Positions 23,340-34,649 of a stretch of DNA of 64,000 nt are shown piece by piece. The position numbers were made by a program, and so were the translations under genes. The DNA comes from Heterocephalus glaber. Its lineage: Eukaryota > Chordata > Mammalia > Rodentia > Bathyergidae. The stretch covers positions 1,040,749-1,104,748 of the forward strand of contig NW_004624844.1 of NCBI RefSeq assembly GCF_000247695.1, given 5' to 3'. The notes beneath the pieces are model-generated. The model saw only the letters and a program-made list of their open reading frames with translations, did not search any database and was not told where the DNA came from. Within the stretch, counting starts at the first letter, position 1. Every line of letters begins with the position of its first letter.

Positions 23340-23715
23340 TAATTACTGTATTTGTCAGCTTTCCCATTGCTGGGACAAAATACCCAATACACACAACTGA
23401 AAAGAGAAGTTTAATTTGGCTCACACTTTCAGAGGGTCTAATTCATTCTTGGCTGCTCCAATGCAGAAACACCAGGGTGGAAAGGCCTGGAGGAGCTCAG
23501 CCACTCAGTTCATGCTGAGGTAAGCAGAGGAGGGGAGCAGAGCCAGGAGATGAACACCCTCCTCCACAGGCTCCGCCCAGGGGCCCGCCTCCAAATGGAC
23601 CACACCTCCTGACAGCACTCCACCAGAGCCTCAGTGGATTACCACGGATGAGCAGATGGGGCCCTGTGATCCCTCACCTCCCCAGGAGTCTATAACCTCG
23701 TCCAGCTGCAAGTAA
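23340..23715 (-). mobile_element. Rodent MaLR-type solitary LTR
   Basis: On the plus strand it opens GTCAGCTTTCCCATTGCTGG, ACAAAATACCCAATACA and continues TTTAATTTGGCTCAC, matching reverse-complemented ERVL-MaLR LTRs. The middle is G/C-rich (GGCTCCGCCCAGGGGCCCGC). No internal viral genes are seen. Confidence 0.7.
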
Positions 23716-23744
23716 GCTTAACTGTCAGAATTATCTGCTTTCAT

Positions 23745-23782
23745 GTTAGATTTTGAGGCTATAGTTAGATTTTGAGGCTATA
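23745..23782 (+). repeat. Perfect 19 bp tandem duplication
   Basis: GTTAGATTTTGAGGCTATA occurs twice in direct contact with no mismatch. Confidence 0.95.
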
Positions 23783-23892
23783 TTCAAACTACAATGAAAA
23801 TGGTATTAGGCCATCCAAGCTGGGGAGGGCCCTATTTTCATGTCTGGATATTTGAAATTCTTTTATACTTTTTTAAAAAGCTGGCTTTTTTT

Positions 23893-23974
23893 TGTTGTTT
23901 GGTACCGGGGATCGAACTTGGGTCCTTGCACTTTCGCAGCAGGTGGCGAAACCACTGAGTTAAATCCCCTGCCC
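23893..23974 (-). mobile_element. ID-variant SINE
   Basis: GGTACCGGGGATCGAACTTG, CTTTCGCAGCAGGTGGCGAA and CTGAGTTAAATCCCCTGCCC. Flanked by the duplication AAAAAGCTGGCTTTT. Confidence 0.93.
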
Positions 23975-24340
23975 AAAAAGCTGGCTTTTAAAAATAATTT
24001 TTAAATTTCTTTTTAAAAAACTGTATGTAAAAAAAATTTGCAGCCCTGGTCTTCTAGATAATTCTTTAAATATGTAGTCTTTTATTCCCCAGAAATAAAC
24101 AAACTTGATTTAATCATATTTTATACCTTTTTGTCATTATTTCTGGAGTGCTAGACATCATAATGTGCTAGACAACAATTTCCCTAAGATGAATACAATT
24201 TACACATAGAGGGATAACTACCTTGAGGCAAATTTGCAGGGTTATTATCCATACTTACGCTCCTTAGTTGTCAATAGATCAAATATCAGTGACTCTTATG
24301 ACTGATTATTGACCAATGATTCATTTTAAAATGTATAATA

Positions 24341-24424
24341 GGGCCAGGGATTTAGCTCAGTGGTGCCACTACCTGCCTCGCAAGTGCAAGGTCTCGAGTT
24401 CAATCCCCAGTACCAAAAAAAAAG
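24341..24424 (+). mobile_element. ID-variant SINE
   Basis: GGGCCAGGGATTTAGCTCAG, ACCTGCCTCGCAAGTGCAAG, GTTCAATCCCCAGTACC and poly(A). Short TGTATAA/AGTATAA flanks. Confidence 0.93.
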
Positions 24425-24629
24425 TATAACAAAGCCATCATGTTATGATTTCTAGCTGAATGATAAGTATGAGCAATGACAGGTCTCCCACTAACTAGTC
24501 AACTAACAGATGTTTAAAAAATGTAATATATTTTCAATGAAAAATATTGCTTATATTTTTTAAAAAGGTATTATTTAAACAGAGGATTTTTTTAAAGGAT
24601 ATATAAATCCTCTGGTTATAAAATGACAC

Positions 24630-24688
24630 TGCACTGCCGCCTGCCTCGCAAGCACAAGGACCCAAGTTCAAACCCCAGTACCAAAAAA
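24630..24688 (+). mobile_element. ID-variant SINE, 5'-truncated
   Basis: Starts in the spacer (GCCGCCTGCCTCGCAAGCAC) without the A box and ends GTACC-A(n). Flanked by an imperfect AAAATGACAYYGCA duplication, so it inserted already truncated. Confidence 0.88.
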
Positions 24689-24751
24689 AATGACATCGCA
24701 AAACTTTTTTTTTTTTTTGCAAAACATTTTTTTTTAAAAACTCTGATTTCA

Positions 24752-24935
24752 GCTGGGCTTATTGTTCAAACCTATAGTCTCAGCACTCATGGAAGCTAAG
24801 ACAGGAGGATCACAAAGTTTGAGTCCCACCTGGACAGCTCAGCAAAACTGTTTCAAAATAAAAAAATAAAAAGGGCTACTAATGTAGCTCAGTGGTAGAG
24901 CACCACTGGGATCAATTCTCTGTACTACAAAAAAC
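24752..24935 (+). mobile_element. B1-dID dimeric SINE
   Basis: Left half is a diverged B1-like monomer (CAGCTGGGCTTATTG, CAGCACTCATGGAAGC), joined through AAAATAAAAAGG to an ID half (GCTACTAATGTAGCTCAGTG). This is the known rodent B1-ID dimer arrangement. Confidence 0.75.
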
Positions 24936-26442
24936 AAACTCTGATCTCTGCCTAAAATATAAAATTTAAAGAGATTAATTTGATAGCAAAGTATCAAACT
25001 TCAGAAAATAGATCCTATTATTCTGCAGTGAATCACTGTTGTGTATGATGTCATGTCCAAATACACGTTTTACAAAATATCCTTTATGATAAAGGTGTAA
25101 TTCATGTGTCAGAGAAGTTACCTAAATCTTGGAAATAGGCAAAAGATACTAAGTAGTGGATGTGCTTTCATGTGAGGCTGAGCTCGCACCACTGACTGGC
25201 TTTGTACAGACTTATCAACAGGTACTGACCTCTGTAAGGGCAGAGCTTAACGTGCAGATTTTATTCAGAAAAATGCAAACAATTTCTGTTTGGTAAAACT
25301 GATGATTTCTGGACAGGAGAATAAGAGAGAACCTCAAAGTTTATAATTTATGGATCAACAGGATGTGTTTTTTAAATCTAACTTAAAAATTTTATCTGCC
25401 TATTAAAAATCCTATATTCCTAGAATGCCCTTTGAACTGTAGCTTACAAACTACTACTAGTAAACTGATTAAATAATGAATTCAATAATATACTTGATTT
25501 ATACTCTTTCCTTATATGATTTTCATCTGCTTTAAATGCTAAATAATTTTTAATTATAGTCATTCATCCCTCGAATTTTCTAATGTTTTGAGACCATTAA
25601 ATTTACATTAAAAAGTTTATTCATTATATTCAAAGCAGCTATCATTCTACTAAGCAAAAATTTAAATTTCATATTCCTCTCCCTAAAGAACTCTGAAACC
25701 TAGGACAGTAACTAACATAGAACAATGAGAACCAAAATACAAGAGCAAAGCTACAGAAAAGCAGAAAACAAGATCACTATCACTATCACTATTTCACTTT
25801 TGTCAGGTCCTTTCAACGGAAAAAAATGACATTTTTTAAAAAGTACAATCTTACACAAACATTACTTTTCCTTTTATTTTATATAGAGGTTAAAACAAGA
25901 CAAATAAAATGAATAAATCACAATGTTATATTAGCTAATATGTCACATTCAAGAAATCTGAAGAGAAAGATATTTACTGTATGATCTTTAATCAAAACAT
26001 TTGTGGTTTTCTTTAGTCTGGAACTTATAGAGATTCTAAATTTGTTTCTCCTTATCTTACTCTTCCATCTGTAACTAAAATACTTACCTTTTCTTATTAA
26101 GCCATTCACAAAAAAATCCAACCTGAAATTTTCACTACGCAGACATTCAGATGTTTTCTGTTTTCGTTCTGTTAAGACTGTGTGCACAATATCTAGAGAC
26201 TGAAAACGCATCTTTGTAGGTATCTGTGTATTTCATAGGCATGTGTTCAAAAAACTATTTTGTGTATATCTGCTTCTAACTGTCTCTTGGAGAATATTTC
26301 ACTCAATAAAGGAAGATAAATTTCTGAAAAAAACTGAAAGAAATGGAGCCAGTGTTCTTGACAAAAGAACATGAAGGTCCTGGATCCTACTATTAGGTAG
26401 ACATTAAAAAGGAAAAGGATCAGATGTAAGAAAAACAAAACA

Positions 26443-26515
26443 GGGCCGGGATTTAGCTCAGTGGTTCCATCTCCTGCCTCACTGGTGCAAGGTCCTAAGT
26501 TCAAGACCCGGTACC
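26443..26515 (+). mobile_element. ID-variant SINE
   Basis: GGGCCGGGATTTAGCTCAGT, TCTCCTGCCTCACTGGTGCA spacer and AGACCCGGTACC. More diverged than its neighbours. Confidence 0.88.
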
Positions 26516-27639
26516 AAGAAACAAAAAAGGCAGGGGAGAAGAAGAAGAGATCAGAAAAGAAAGCAATTTAGAATGGTGATTGGTTTCCATTACCAATAAA
26601 TAACACTTTTTTATTGTCAAGAGTAACAATAAAGAAGTAGATCCTTTTGATTATTACCCTTCAATGTGAGAACAAGCCAAATGCCAGTTCTATCTCAATT
26701 TTATCTTGTCATCAGACAGAATACAGATGCTATCATCTAACCTGTAAAATTTGTCAAGGTCATCAGGTACAATGCTGCTGAAGGACAGAAGGTTGTAGAA
26801 TATATTATCTGAGTTACTAAAAGGGCAACTATCTGGTACCTATTCCAGAGATAGGAATAAAGACATATAAAAACCATGAAGGTTAGCAATGAGAGATGAA
26901 TATTCAATGGCCAAGGAGAAACGGAAAAATAAATAGGACAGGTAACCTAGAAGAAAAAATTTAGAAAAGATGATAGGCAAGAGAATGTGAGATTATGTAG
27001 TGTGTCACTAAAATGACTAGTTCATTTGATGAACATTGTGAATAGTTGGTAATAAAACTTTGTTAGACATAAACCTATAAGGTAAAACATACATTCATGC
27101 TTACAAGAATAGTAACACTTATAACAAAGTTACACATTTTTTAAAAAGTAGAATGTATATAAAAACACAGGATTAACTACAATGGCCCAAATGATTCAAA
27201 ATAACGCCAAGGAAAATAATTTTTAATTAAATAAGCATCCATGTTGAATGTAATTACAAGTCAAAGCTCTAAGTATCATTTAATGGCTGGTGCTGAACTA
27301 CCCCTTAAAGTCAAATAAGTTTAGTGGTGAATTAACCAGTATTTAAAATTACTCTCATCTCTTTAGGATAACAGGCTTTTTCATAAGTGCCTAGTGTTAT
27401 TTACTTGGGAAAATACTGCAGCTGAATAAGAAAAAATACACCAATACAAGAAACTTTTAACTCTTCCACTTTAAAATAACAATCTGTGAAATAAGACTAT
27501 GGCAGATAGGAATTCTGTCTTTTCCTATCCTTCAAGATACAAGGTATTTAGCCCCCATTAATTCATACAGCATAAGGCCCATCTAGGTATCACATCCCTG
27601 AGCCGATGCTTACGCTTAAAACAGGAGGCTTCTCACAAA

Positions 27640-27890
27640 AGGCATCTGCTCCCTATTCAGTGTTCCAGGCTTTAGTTTCCAAACTACTGGCCCCTGTTCA
27701 CTTGCATTCTCTCAGAACATTTCCTTCTTGTCCCTGACCATGAACTACAGACCTCTCTGCCTGGGCTGAAGTGCTCTCTCCATGGTCCTGACTCCTGGGG
27801 CAACATTCAGGCCTCCTGGCTTCACCTTCTACTTTCTTTCCTTACTACACCTTTGTCTCTTGTCCTTGGGATACAACACCACTACACTAC
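27640..27890 (+). mobile_element. L2-like LINE fragment
   Basis: The order CTCTCTGCCTGGGCTGAAGT, CTCTCTCCATGG then GGCCTCCTGGCTTCACCTTC resembles the L2 3' region. Diverged. Confidence 0.4.
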
Positions 27891-27999
27891 CAAGGGAATA
27901 CATACTTGCCCTACTGTAATCCAGCAGCCTGGGCCATCTTCCCTTACACTGCTGGTACTCACTCTTCCACTAAGTCCAGGTAGTAGTCAATTCTACCAG

Positions 28000-28420
28000 T
28001 GACAAAGTTGCAAAATAAAGGGGTTGGGAGATGCAGTTTCTACTCAGGATGCAGATATTTATAACACTGCTCCAAACAAAGTAACTCTAGAGAAATGTAA
28101 AGGCTTGTGGTGCCTGATGGAAATTAGCAACAACAAAAAGCCCAAATTGAACTCAGCTCCTTGCTAGAATACTCAACACTTCCCCTGCACTGCTAAAAGC
28201 CTAGCAAAAGACACAAATACTACTTACCTCAATTTTTACTGTCCTAAAGAAGATATCCAGCATTCAAAGAAAATAAGATACTCACAAAAAGTAAACAACC
28301 CAACATGAAGAACCAGAGCAAATAGTATTACCAGAGTAAGATAGACCAGACACTGGAACTACTAAGTAAGAAATGTACTATAATTATAATATAAATACTG
28401 CAAGATAACATATAAGAACA
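28000..28420 (+). mobile_element. Old L1/HAL1-like fragment (5' part)
   Basis: A-rich ORF1-like debris, including GACCAGACACTGGAACTACT and AAGTAAGAAATGTA. It is cut off by a younger L1 3' end at 28421 and seems to resume at about 29030. Confidence 0.45.
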
Positions 28421-28757
28421 GATGAGGAAGTTTCTCTGGTGTAACAAACTGAAAGTGGAAATGAGGACCAAAATGTATAGTTAATATTGGGAAATAGGAA
28501 GAAAATGTTCAAATGAGAAGGAGAAAAGGGAGGGGGAAGGGGGAAAGGAATGAAGGGACAAGAAAATAATAGACTAGAAGGAAAAAATGGAAACAAAGCT
28601 TTTGTAAATAAGGAGGGGAAGGGGGTCGAAGGGAGGGGAACAGGATGGGAAAAAAAGCAGCAGCAAGATATATCATGTACGGGTACAAATTCCCTATAAT
28701 AAATGTGATCATTATGTATACCTAAAATGTACCAATAAATGCTTTGTTTCAAAAAAA
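28421..28757 (+). mobile_element. L1 3' UTR copy with purine-rich tract
   Basis: Opens GTTTCTCTGGTGTAACAAAC, has a long G/A-rich middle with runs GGGAGGGGGAAGGGGG, and ends TACCTAAAATGTACCAATAA plus an A-rich tail. It aligns end to end with the 3' part of the L1 at 40501-41025 and with the inverted piece at 63965-64000, so it is a recurring L1 3' family. Only the 3' UTR is present, a normal 5' truncation. Confidence 0.8.
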
Positions 28758-29029
28758 CTAAAAATAAATAAATAAGTAAAATGGTCCCTACAGGGACTAG
28801 TTTCTGGACCCATACCTCTCCCGCAGACACCAAAATCTACAGCTATTCAAGTCCCTTACATACAATGACATTGTATTTGCATATAACCTATGGACATCTT
28901 CCTATTTACATTAAATCATGCCTACATTACTTATGATACCTATAAAAGCACTATGCAAATAGTTGTTATACTGCATTGTTTAGAGAATAATGACAAAAAT
29001 TCTATATTCAGTGCAGAAGCAGTTTTTTA

Positions 29030-29290
29030 AAAAATTTTTTTCAATCCAGGTTTGGATGCAAACTCTTGGATATGGAAGGCTGGGTACATGAGGAAGAACC
29101 AAATAGAAAAGCTATAAATGAAAAACATGGTAACAGAGATGAAAAAATTTTACAATGATCTTGTCAACAAACTCCACACTTCCAAGAAACAGTGAACTTG
29201 AAAATGGATCAACAGAAAATGCCCAAATTGAGCACAGAGACAAAAACTTGAGAAAACAAAAACAGCAGATAAATCTAGGGGAAAGAATTA
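29030..29290 (+). mobile_element. Old L1/HAL1-like ORF1 region
   Basis: ORF1-like coiled-coil-type sequence (AGTGAACTTGAAAATGGATC, CAACAGAAAATGCCCAAATT). Continuation of the debris at 28000-28420. Confidence 0.5.
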
Positions 29291-29292
29291 TT

Positions 29293-29412
29293 TTAATTAA
29301 TTTTTTAACTGTCTTGCCATGTTGCCCAGGATAGTCTGTAACTCAGGGGCTTAAAAGTGATCCTCCCACTTCAGCCTGCCAAGTAGCTGGGACTATGGTT
29401 GTATGCCACCAT
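29293..29412 (-). mobile_element. Old 7SL-derived monomer
   Basis: Minus-strand 7SL-like monomer: CTTGCCATGTTGCCCAGGAT, TGATCCTCCCACTTCAGCCT, AAGTAGCTGGGACTATGG. It lacks the B1 internal duplication, so it may be an early (pB1/FAM-like) copy. Confidence 0.65.
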
Positions 29413-29740
29413 GATCCATAAGAAAACTTCAAATAATCCAATATTTGCAGTTGGAATTCCAGAAGAAGTAGAAAAAGAACATCAGTTCAAGAAAATATTT
29501 GAAAATAAAATTTCTGAGAACTTTCCAAAGTTAATAACAGATATCAAACAGAGATCCATAAAATTCAAAGAACACCAAACAATAAATACTAGAGACTTAC
29601 AGACATAATGAATAAAATAGGTGAAAACTAAAATGAAAATAAAATCTTGACAGCAGCTAAGGGGGGGGAAATGGATACATAAATACAGACAGTTAAAGAT
29701 ACAAATAACAGTAGACTTCTTTTTAGAAATTATGCTATTA

Positions 29741-29797
29741 GAGGGCTGCCCTGCCTTGAAAGCGCAAGGTCCTGAGTTCAATCCCCAGTACCAAAAA
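29741..29797 (+). mobile_element. ID-variant SINE, 5'-truncated
   Basis: Starts in the spacer (GGCTGCCCTGCCTTGAAAGC) and ends GTTCAATCCCCAGTACC-A(n). Flanked by AGAAATTATG (before, about 29726; after, about 29827). Confidence 0.85.
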
Positions 29798-29830
29798 AGA
29801 AAGTAAGAGAGAAAGAGAGAGAGAAAGAAA
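29798..29830 (+). repeat. (GA)n-rich tract
   Basis: GAAAGTAAGAGAGAAAGAGA-type purine tract forming the tail of the truncated SINE. Confidence 0.75.
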
Positions 29831-30559
29831 TTATGAAAATGAGAAAGCAAAAACATGAGAAACATTTTTAAATACATGTGAAGTACTAGGGGGAAAAACA
29901 CAACCTATGAAACAAAATGCTATACCCACTGAAAATAGTTTTATAAAAATAAAGGTTTTCAGAAGGACAAAACCTAAGAGAATCCAATGTCAATAGCTTT
30001 GCATTTTAAGCTACAGCATATCACAAGAAATACTGCAGGCAGAAGGACTAATACATCAGACAACAAGCTGAATCTTCAAAAAGAAAGTATATCAAATATG
30101 GCATGAATGAATTTGGAATGCAGTTTTAAACATTTAATTGCTGTAAAACAATAGATTGATTATAGCAAAGAGTAGCAATGTACTCTGTGTTTATAGTACA
30201 CAGTAAAAGTAAAATGTCTGACAACACTGGGAGAAAATATTGCCAATAGACTTTAAGGTTCTTCTACCGCATGTAAAGTAGAATATTATTTATAGTAAGT
30301 GTATGATTAAAGATGTGTACTAGAGCAATGATCAATAATTAATATATTAAAAGCCAATAATGGAAATAAGATATAATCATAAAAATACTTAATTCAAAAG
30401 GCAGTAAACCAAAAACATATAAAAACTAGCAAGATGGTAGATTTTAATATAACCATATCAAAAATTACACTAAAGGTAAATAGTTTAACACACCCAGAAA
30501 AAGATTATCAAACTGAAATGAAAGCAAAGCCAAACTATACAGTATTTATTAGAAACTCA

Positions 30560-31270
30560 CATTATAAAAGTAACAGATAAGATAAAACTATCTTAAATAT
30601 TTATGCACTCAACAATAGAGCTTCAAAATTCGTGAGGTAAAAACTGGCAGAAATGAAAGGAGAAAAATCTACAAGAAAAGTTGGAGACTGCAAAATTCCT
30701 ATTAAACAACCAAAAGAACAAGTGGACAGAATTTTACCACGATACAGAAGACCTAAATACCACCATGAATTATCTAGACAAGTCACTGAACTCTGCCCAG
30801 CAACAGCAGAACACATTTTCTTTTGGGTGCACAAGGAATTCACCAAGAGAGACCATATACTGGGTAAGAAAACACACCTTATCAAACTTTAAATGCCTGA
30901 AGTCATAAAACTTATGTTTTCAGACCAAAGCTCACACAAACATTAACTCAAAATGGGTCAGAAACCTAAATTTAAAATCTAAATTATACAACTTCTAGAA
31001 CAAAACATGAGAAAATCCTTTTGACCTTAGGTTAGGCAAAGATTTCTCAGATGTGATACCCAGATCAGGTATGATTCATAAAAGAAAAACTGAAGAACCA
31101 CACTTCATCAAGCTTAAAAATTTATGAAAAGTACTATTAAGAGAATGAAAAGACAAGCAGACTTGGATGTAACATCTGTAAATCACATATTCCATAAATG
31201 ACATATCCAGATTACATAAAGCTCTTTCAGATTCAAAAACAAGAAAACAAAGGCTTTATCTCTTTAAAAG
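30560..31270 (+). mobile_element. Old L1 ORF2 fragment
   Basis: Diverged LINE-1 with the ORF2 order ATTTATGCACTCAACAATAG, GGCAGAAATGAAAGGAGAAA, GTTGGAGACTGCAAAATTCC, GACCATATACTGGGTAAGAA, then a jump to the later AAATGGGTCAGAAACC and GGCAAAGATTTCTCAGA regions. Overlapping short open frames at 30653-30908 come from this element. Confidence 0.8.
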
Positions 31271-31324
31271 ACCAAAAGATCTGAATAGACACCATTCGTG
31301 ATACTGTGATATAAGAAATACTTA

Positions 31325-32095
31325 CTTGCTCTTCATCCTGCTTTGGTTCCTGACAGAACTCCTGAAATCCTCACAATTTTCTGAGTAATAGGAGCCAACT
31401 TTTATTATAATACTTAGTCTTGGTCCCCAGTTCCTGATACAAGAGCTTCCAAGACCCTTGGCATCTCCAGAGTGACGTGTGTCCTTCTGTATGCTAATGA
31501 ATGACTGCTCAGTGGGAGCCCCTAGATGGCTTCAGTATGAAGGCTAGTGATCAAAAACATAAAAATATGAGAAGAGGGCTGGAACTCTCAGCCCCATTTC
31601 CTTACCTCAGTGGAACAAAGGCTGAGGGCCGAGGGCCGAGTCTACAAAAACTCCTAGAATTGGGGGTCTGGAGAGCGTCTGGGTTGTCAAATACACCCAT
31701 ATGCCAGGAAGGTAGTACACCCCAACTCCTTGCCAACAAATGCTCAGGATCCTTCCAGATCTCCTATGTATCTCTTCCTCTGGTTCTTTATTTGTAGCCT
31801 TTATAATAAACTGGTAAATGTACATGTTTCCCTAAGTTCTGTGAGTCATCATGGAAAACTACTGAATTTTTGGAGGGGATTGTGGGAACCCCTAATTTGT
31901 CACCAGGTCAAACAAAGTGTGGGTACCCGAAGTTGTGCACCGCAACTGAAATGGGGGAAGTGTTATGAATGAGCCCTTAACTTTTGAGACCTTGCTAACT
32001 CTGGGTAATATTAAAACTGAATTAAATGACAGGATACCAGGTGATGCCAAGGCTGGTGTGGAGACAAAAACCCCATAGATCTGGTGTCAGAAGCT
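31325..32095 (+). mobile_element. Solitary ERV-type LTR (copy A)
   Basis: Long LTR-like unit. Landmarks shared with 49985-50855 are a 'GTCCCCAGTTCCTGATACAAG' like opening, a poly(A) signal in TATAATAAACTGGTAAATG, GTGGGAACCCCTAATTTGTC, a GAGCCCTTAACTTTTGAGAC segment and a closing TCTGGTGTCAGAAGC. No viral coding sequence is attached. Family not assigned. Confidence 0.65.
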
Positions 32096-32149
32096 CTTTG
32101 AGTGGAGAAACACTGTTTTCCTTTACTACTAAAGAAGATACATGATGGC

Positions 32150-32960
32150 AAATACGCAGTTGAAAAGATACATCATTAATCATTAGAAAAATGCAGATTA
32201 AGACCACAGTCAGAAATGGCCACACAGTCACTAAACAGCTATAATTAAAGTAAAAAAACAAAAACCCAGAAAATCCTAACAATCCTCAGTGATGACAAAG
32301 ATACAAATAGAACTTTCCTACAAAGCTGGTGGGAATGAAAAATATACTTTCTTTTTTTTTTTTTTGGTACCGGGGATTGAACTCGGGTCCTTGTGCTTGT
32401 GAGGCAGGCGGCAGAACTACTGAGCTAAATCCCCGGCCCAACATATGCTCTCTATATAACCCAACAATTTTACCTGTAAGTATTTCACTTCTTAATATAA
32501 AAATGTATGTTCATACCAAACCCTACACGTGAATATTCATAGTGGCTTTATTTGTAAGCATGAAAAACTGAAAATAAGCCATAATATTCCTCAGCTAGGA
32601 AATGAACTACTAACATCTCTACAATGGAATAGTACTAGTAAGCAATCAAAAGACTAGAACTACCAATACATGCAACAATACGGATGTCATTCTATTTATT
32701 ACATTCTGGAAAAGGCTAAACTATTAGGACATGAGGCAGACAGTGGTTGATGCAGCTGCAGATAGAGAAGCTGAGTACAGAAAAGTAGGAGTATCTTAGG
32801 GACACTGAGGTACTGGCCTGACTTCCTCATTACGGTAGTAGTTTCATAACTTTATGTTTGATCAGAACACTAAGAACTGTACACTAAAATGAACAATTTT
32901 CACTGCATGTAAATTGTCCTTTAACTTTTTTAAGTTAAATAAAGTCAGTATTTTTAAGAC
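32150..32960 (+). mobile_element. L1 3' end (old), with ID SINE inserted
   Basis: L1M-type 3' sequence: CATTAGAAAAATGCAGATTA, CAAAGCTGGTGGGAATGAAA, AACCCAACAATTTTACC, CTACAATGGAATAGTACTAG and AATGAACAATTTTCACTGCA. An ID variant lies inside at 32352-32438. Confidence 0.75.
32352..32438 (-). mobile_element. ID-variant SINE
   Basis: Near-consensus minus-strand copy: poly(T), GGTACCGGGGATTGAACTCG, TGTGAGGCAGGCGGCAGAAC, CTGAGCTAAATCCCCGGCCC. Confidence 0.94.
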
Positions 32961-33762
32961 ACTTCAACCTACCTCACTTAAGGATAAATGATGCTTTCTT
33001 AAACCTTTCTATCTAATACACACTGGCAAACTTTCCTCTACACCAAAAATATACTGATATAGCATTGACTTCTACAAAAATAAACACGATTATAGTATGG
33101 CAAAGTCCAAAATGAATCTTCATTGTCTGACTCTCATAAACATTCCAAGAATCTATATTCTATCTACAGAGTTGGTGTTAGACCTTGTGCCTTTTCAGAG
33201 TTTATACATTTTATTTTAAAAATGCAAAATTTAATATTAACTCTTCTACTGGGAAACTGGGAATTTAACAGACTGTGTTAGGAAAAACATGACAAAATTG
33301 TTTAAATTTACATTCCATCTTAGGGTTTTTGTCTAACCTACAATAAGATTCTTTTTCACACAAGAAAACTGAGCGCGAGTAATGTAAAGAAAGAACAGAT
33401 AACTGTGTTCATATATCAAAATCAAACCAAATACTAAAAATAATTGGGACATATTACATACAGAAAATAGACTCTATCTTCAATTTTATAATGTCTGGGA
33501 TTACCTAATATTTGTTGTTTCCTCTTAGTAATCCAATAAAATTTTTTTAAATAAAAAGGTTCCAGTTAATCAAAGGACTTAATGAGTGATACAGTATAAA
33601 TGAAAATAAAGCTTCTGTAGTCTCTGACAAAGAATCATAATTTATTCAACAAGTACACTAATTGAGCACTGCTTAGGACCAATCTGAACAAAATAATACC
33701 AGCAAAATACTACTTTAAGAGGTATCGCACACTTCTTTTGTTTTGTAATAGATAATGTTTAC

Positions 33763-33876
33763 CTCAAAGCCAAGTCTATCCTTTTCTTTCCAAAAACAAA
33801 AATGTGTTACTTTCTCATCCCAGAACTCATCTGGCTTTACTACACAAACAAGGGACACTTCAGCTGGAACAACATT
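33763..33876 (-). CDS. SESTD1: SESTD1 coding exon 4 (CRAL-TRIO domain)
   Basis: This 114-base exon is exactly 38 codons (residues 86-123) with phase 0 on both sides. It begins [20 protein letters not shown] and ends KEKDRLGFE. The acceptor is TTTTACAG and the donor GTAAAC. It is the core of the SEC14/CRAL-TRIO domain. One Glu replaces the Lys I remember after FWD, a plausible ordinary substitution. Symmetric phase-0 borders mean that skipping it would keep the frame but remove the middle of the lipid-binding domain. Confidence 0.96.
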
Positions 33877-34438
33877 CTGTAAAACATAAAAAATAAATAC
33901 AAATTACACATGAAAAATGAATACTTTACTAAATTAAAAATTACTAGATATTAATCCTTATGCTAAGTAAGAGACTCTGGAAAAGAAAATAATAAAGTAG
34001 AAGAAATTCTCCAAACTTCAAAACATAAATAGCAATAAAGACAGACATGCAAGACAAGCTATTCAGAAAAGATCTCAAACAATGTTGAGCAGATATTATA
34101 TATGAATTATTTTTGTCTTATTCAATCTATGTACTAGGAGTATATTTAGATTAAATTGCAAGACTTAATTTTATCTGACAAATTATTTAATTAAATGTTT
34201 CTGTGGTACAAAAAAACTTTCTAACACTATCATCTGAAGAACTTCTTCAGAAGATGTATGATCAATTTTCTCATAAAATGTTTATTAATCAGCCATTATA
34301 CATAAGATTCTGTGCTTATGAATTAGAAGAGGATAAAGAGCTAGTCTTTGACAGAATACAATTTCACATTTACTAGATATGGCTATTCATATTACCTAAA
34401 AAATAATAGAAATTAACATTTATCAACTTAGTAAGTAC

Positions 34439-34614
34439 AGTGCTGCCTCAGTTCACACAAGCTTAATGTATTCCACGATTCTGGAAAAGATGGCCACAGT
34501 CGTCCTCATCACCCGATGCAGAGCTCGGAAATAAAAAAAAAATTTTTTGCCAAACACTATTTGCAAACCAAGTTGTTCACAAACAAAAGCATTCATGAAC
34601 CAAGGTACCATTGC
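34439..34614. mobile_element. Tc1/mariner-like MITE
   Basis: Imperfect terminal inverted repeats of about 27 bases: the left end CAGTGCTGCCTCAGTTCACA faces CAATGGTACCTTGGTTCATG read from the right end. TA precedes the left end, but the matching right TA is lost. Noncoding. Confidence 0.55.
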
Positions 34615-34649
34615 CTTTCCCATGTATTTTATCAGGAAGTCCCATAGAG

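Larger units (their letters stand above)
29413..30560 (+). mobile_element. Old L1/HAL1-like fragment, ORF1 end and spacer
   Basis: Includes TTTGCAGTTGGAATTCCAGA, ATTTCTGAGAACTTTCC and, later, AAGAAATACTGCAGGCAGAA, in the order found in L1/HAL1 ORF1 3' regions. Interrupted by a truncated ID at 29741. Confidence 0.6.
19726..33762 (-). other. SESTD1: SESTD1 intron 4 (14 kb)
   Basis: Phase-0 intron. It is a repeat deposit: ID, B1 and dimer SINEs at 20-27 kb, a MaLR LTR at 23.3 kb, old L1/HAL1-like sequence at 28.0-31.3 kb with a younger L1 3' end inserted, an LTR at 31.3-32.1 kb and an L1 3' end at 32.1-33.0 kb. 24950-26440 and 26530-27500 show nothing recognised. Confidence 0.9.

Noticed and set aside
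28384..28833. 149-codon minus-strand frame rich in Pro, Ser and Phe
   Set aside because: It is the complement of the purine-rich L1 3' UTR tract; composition alone keeps it open.
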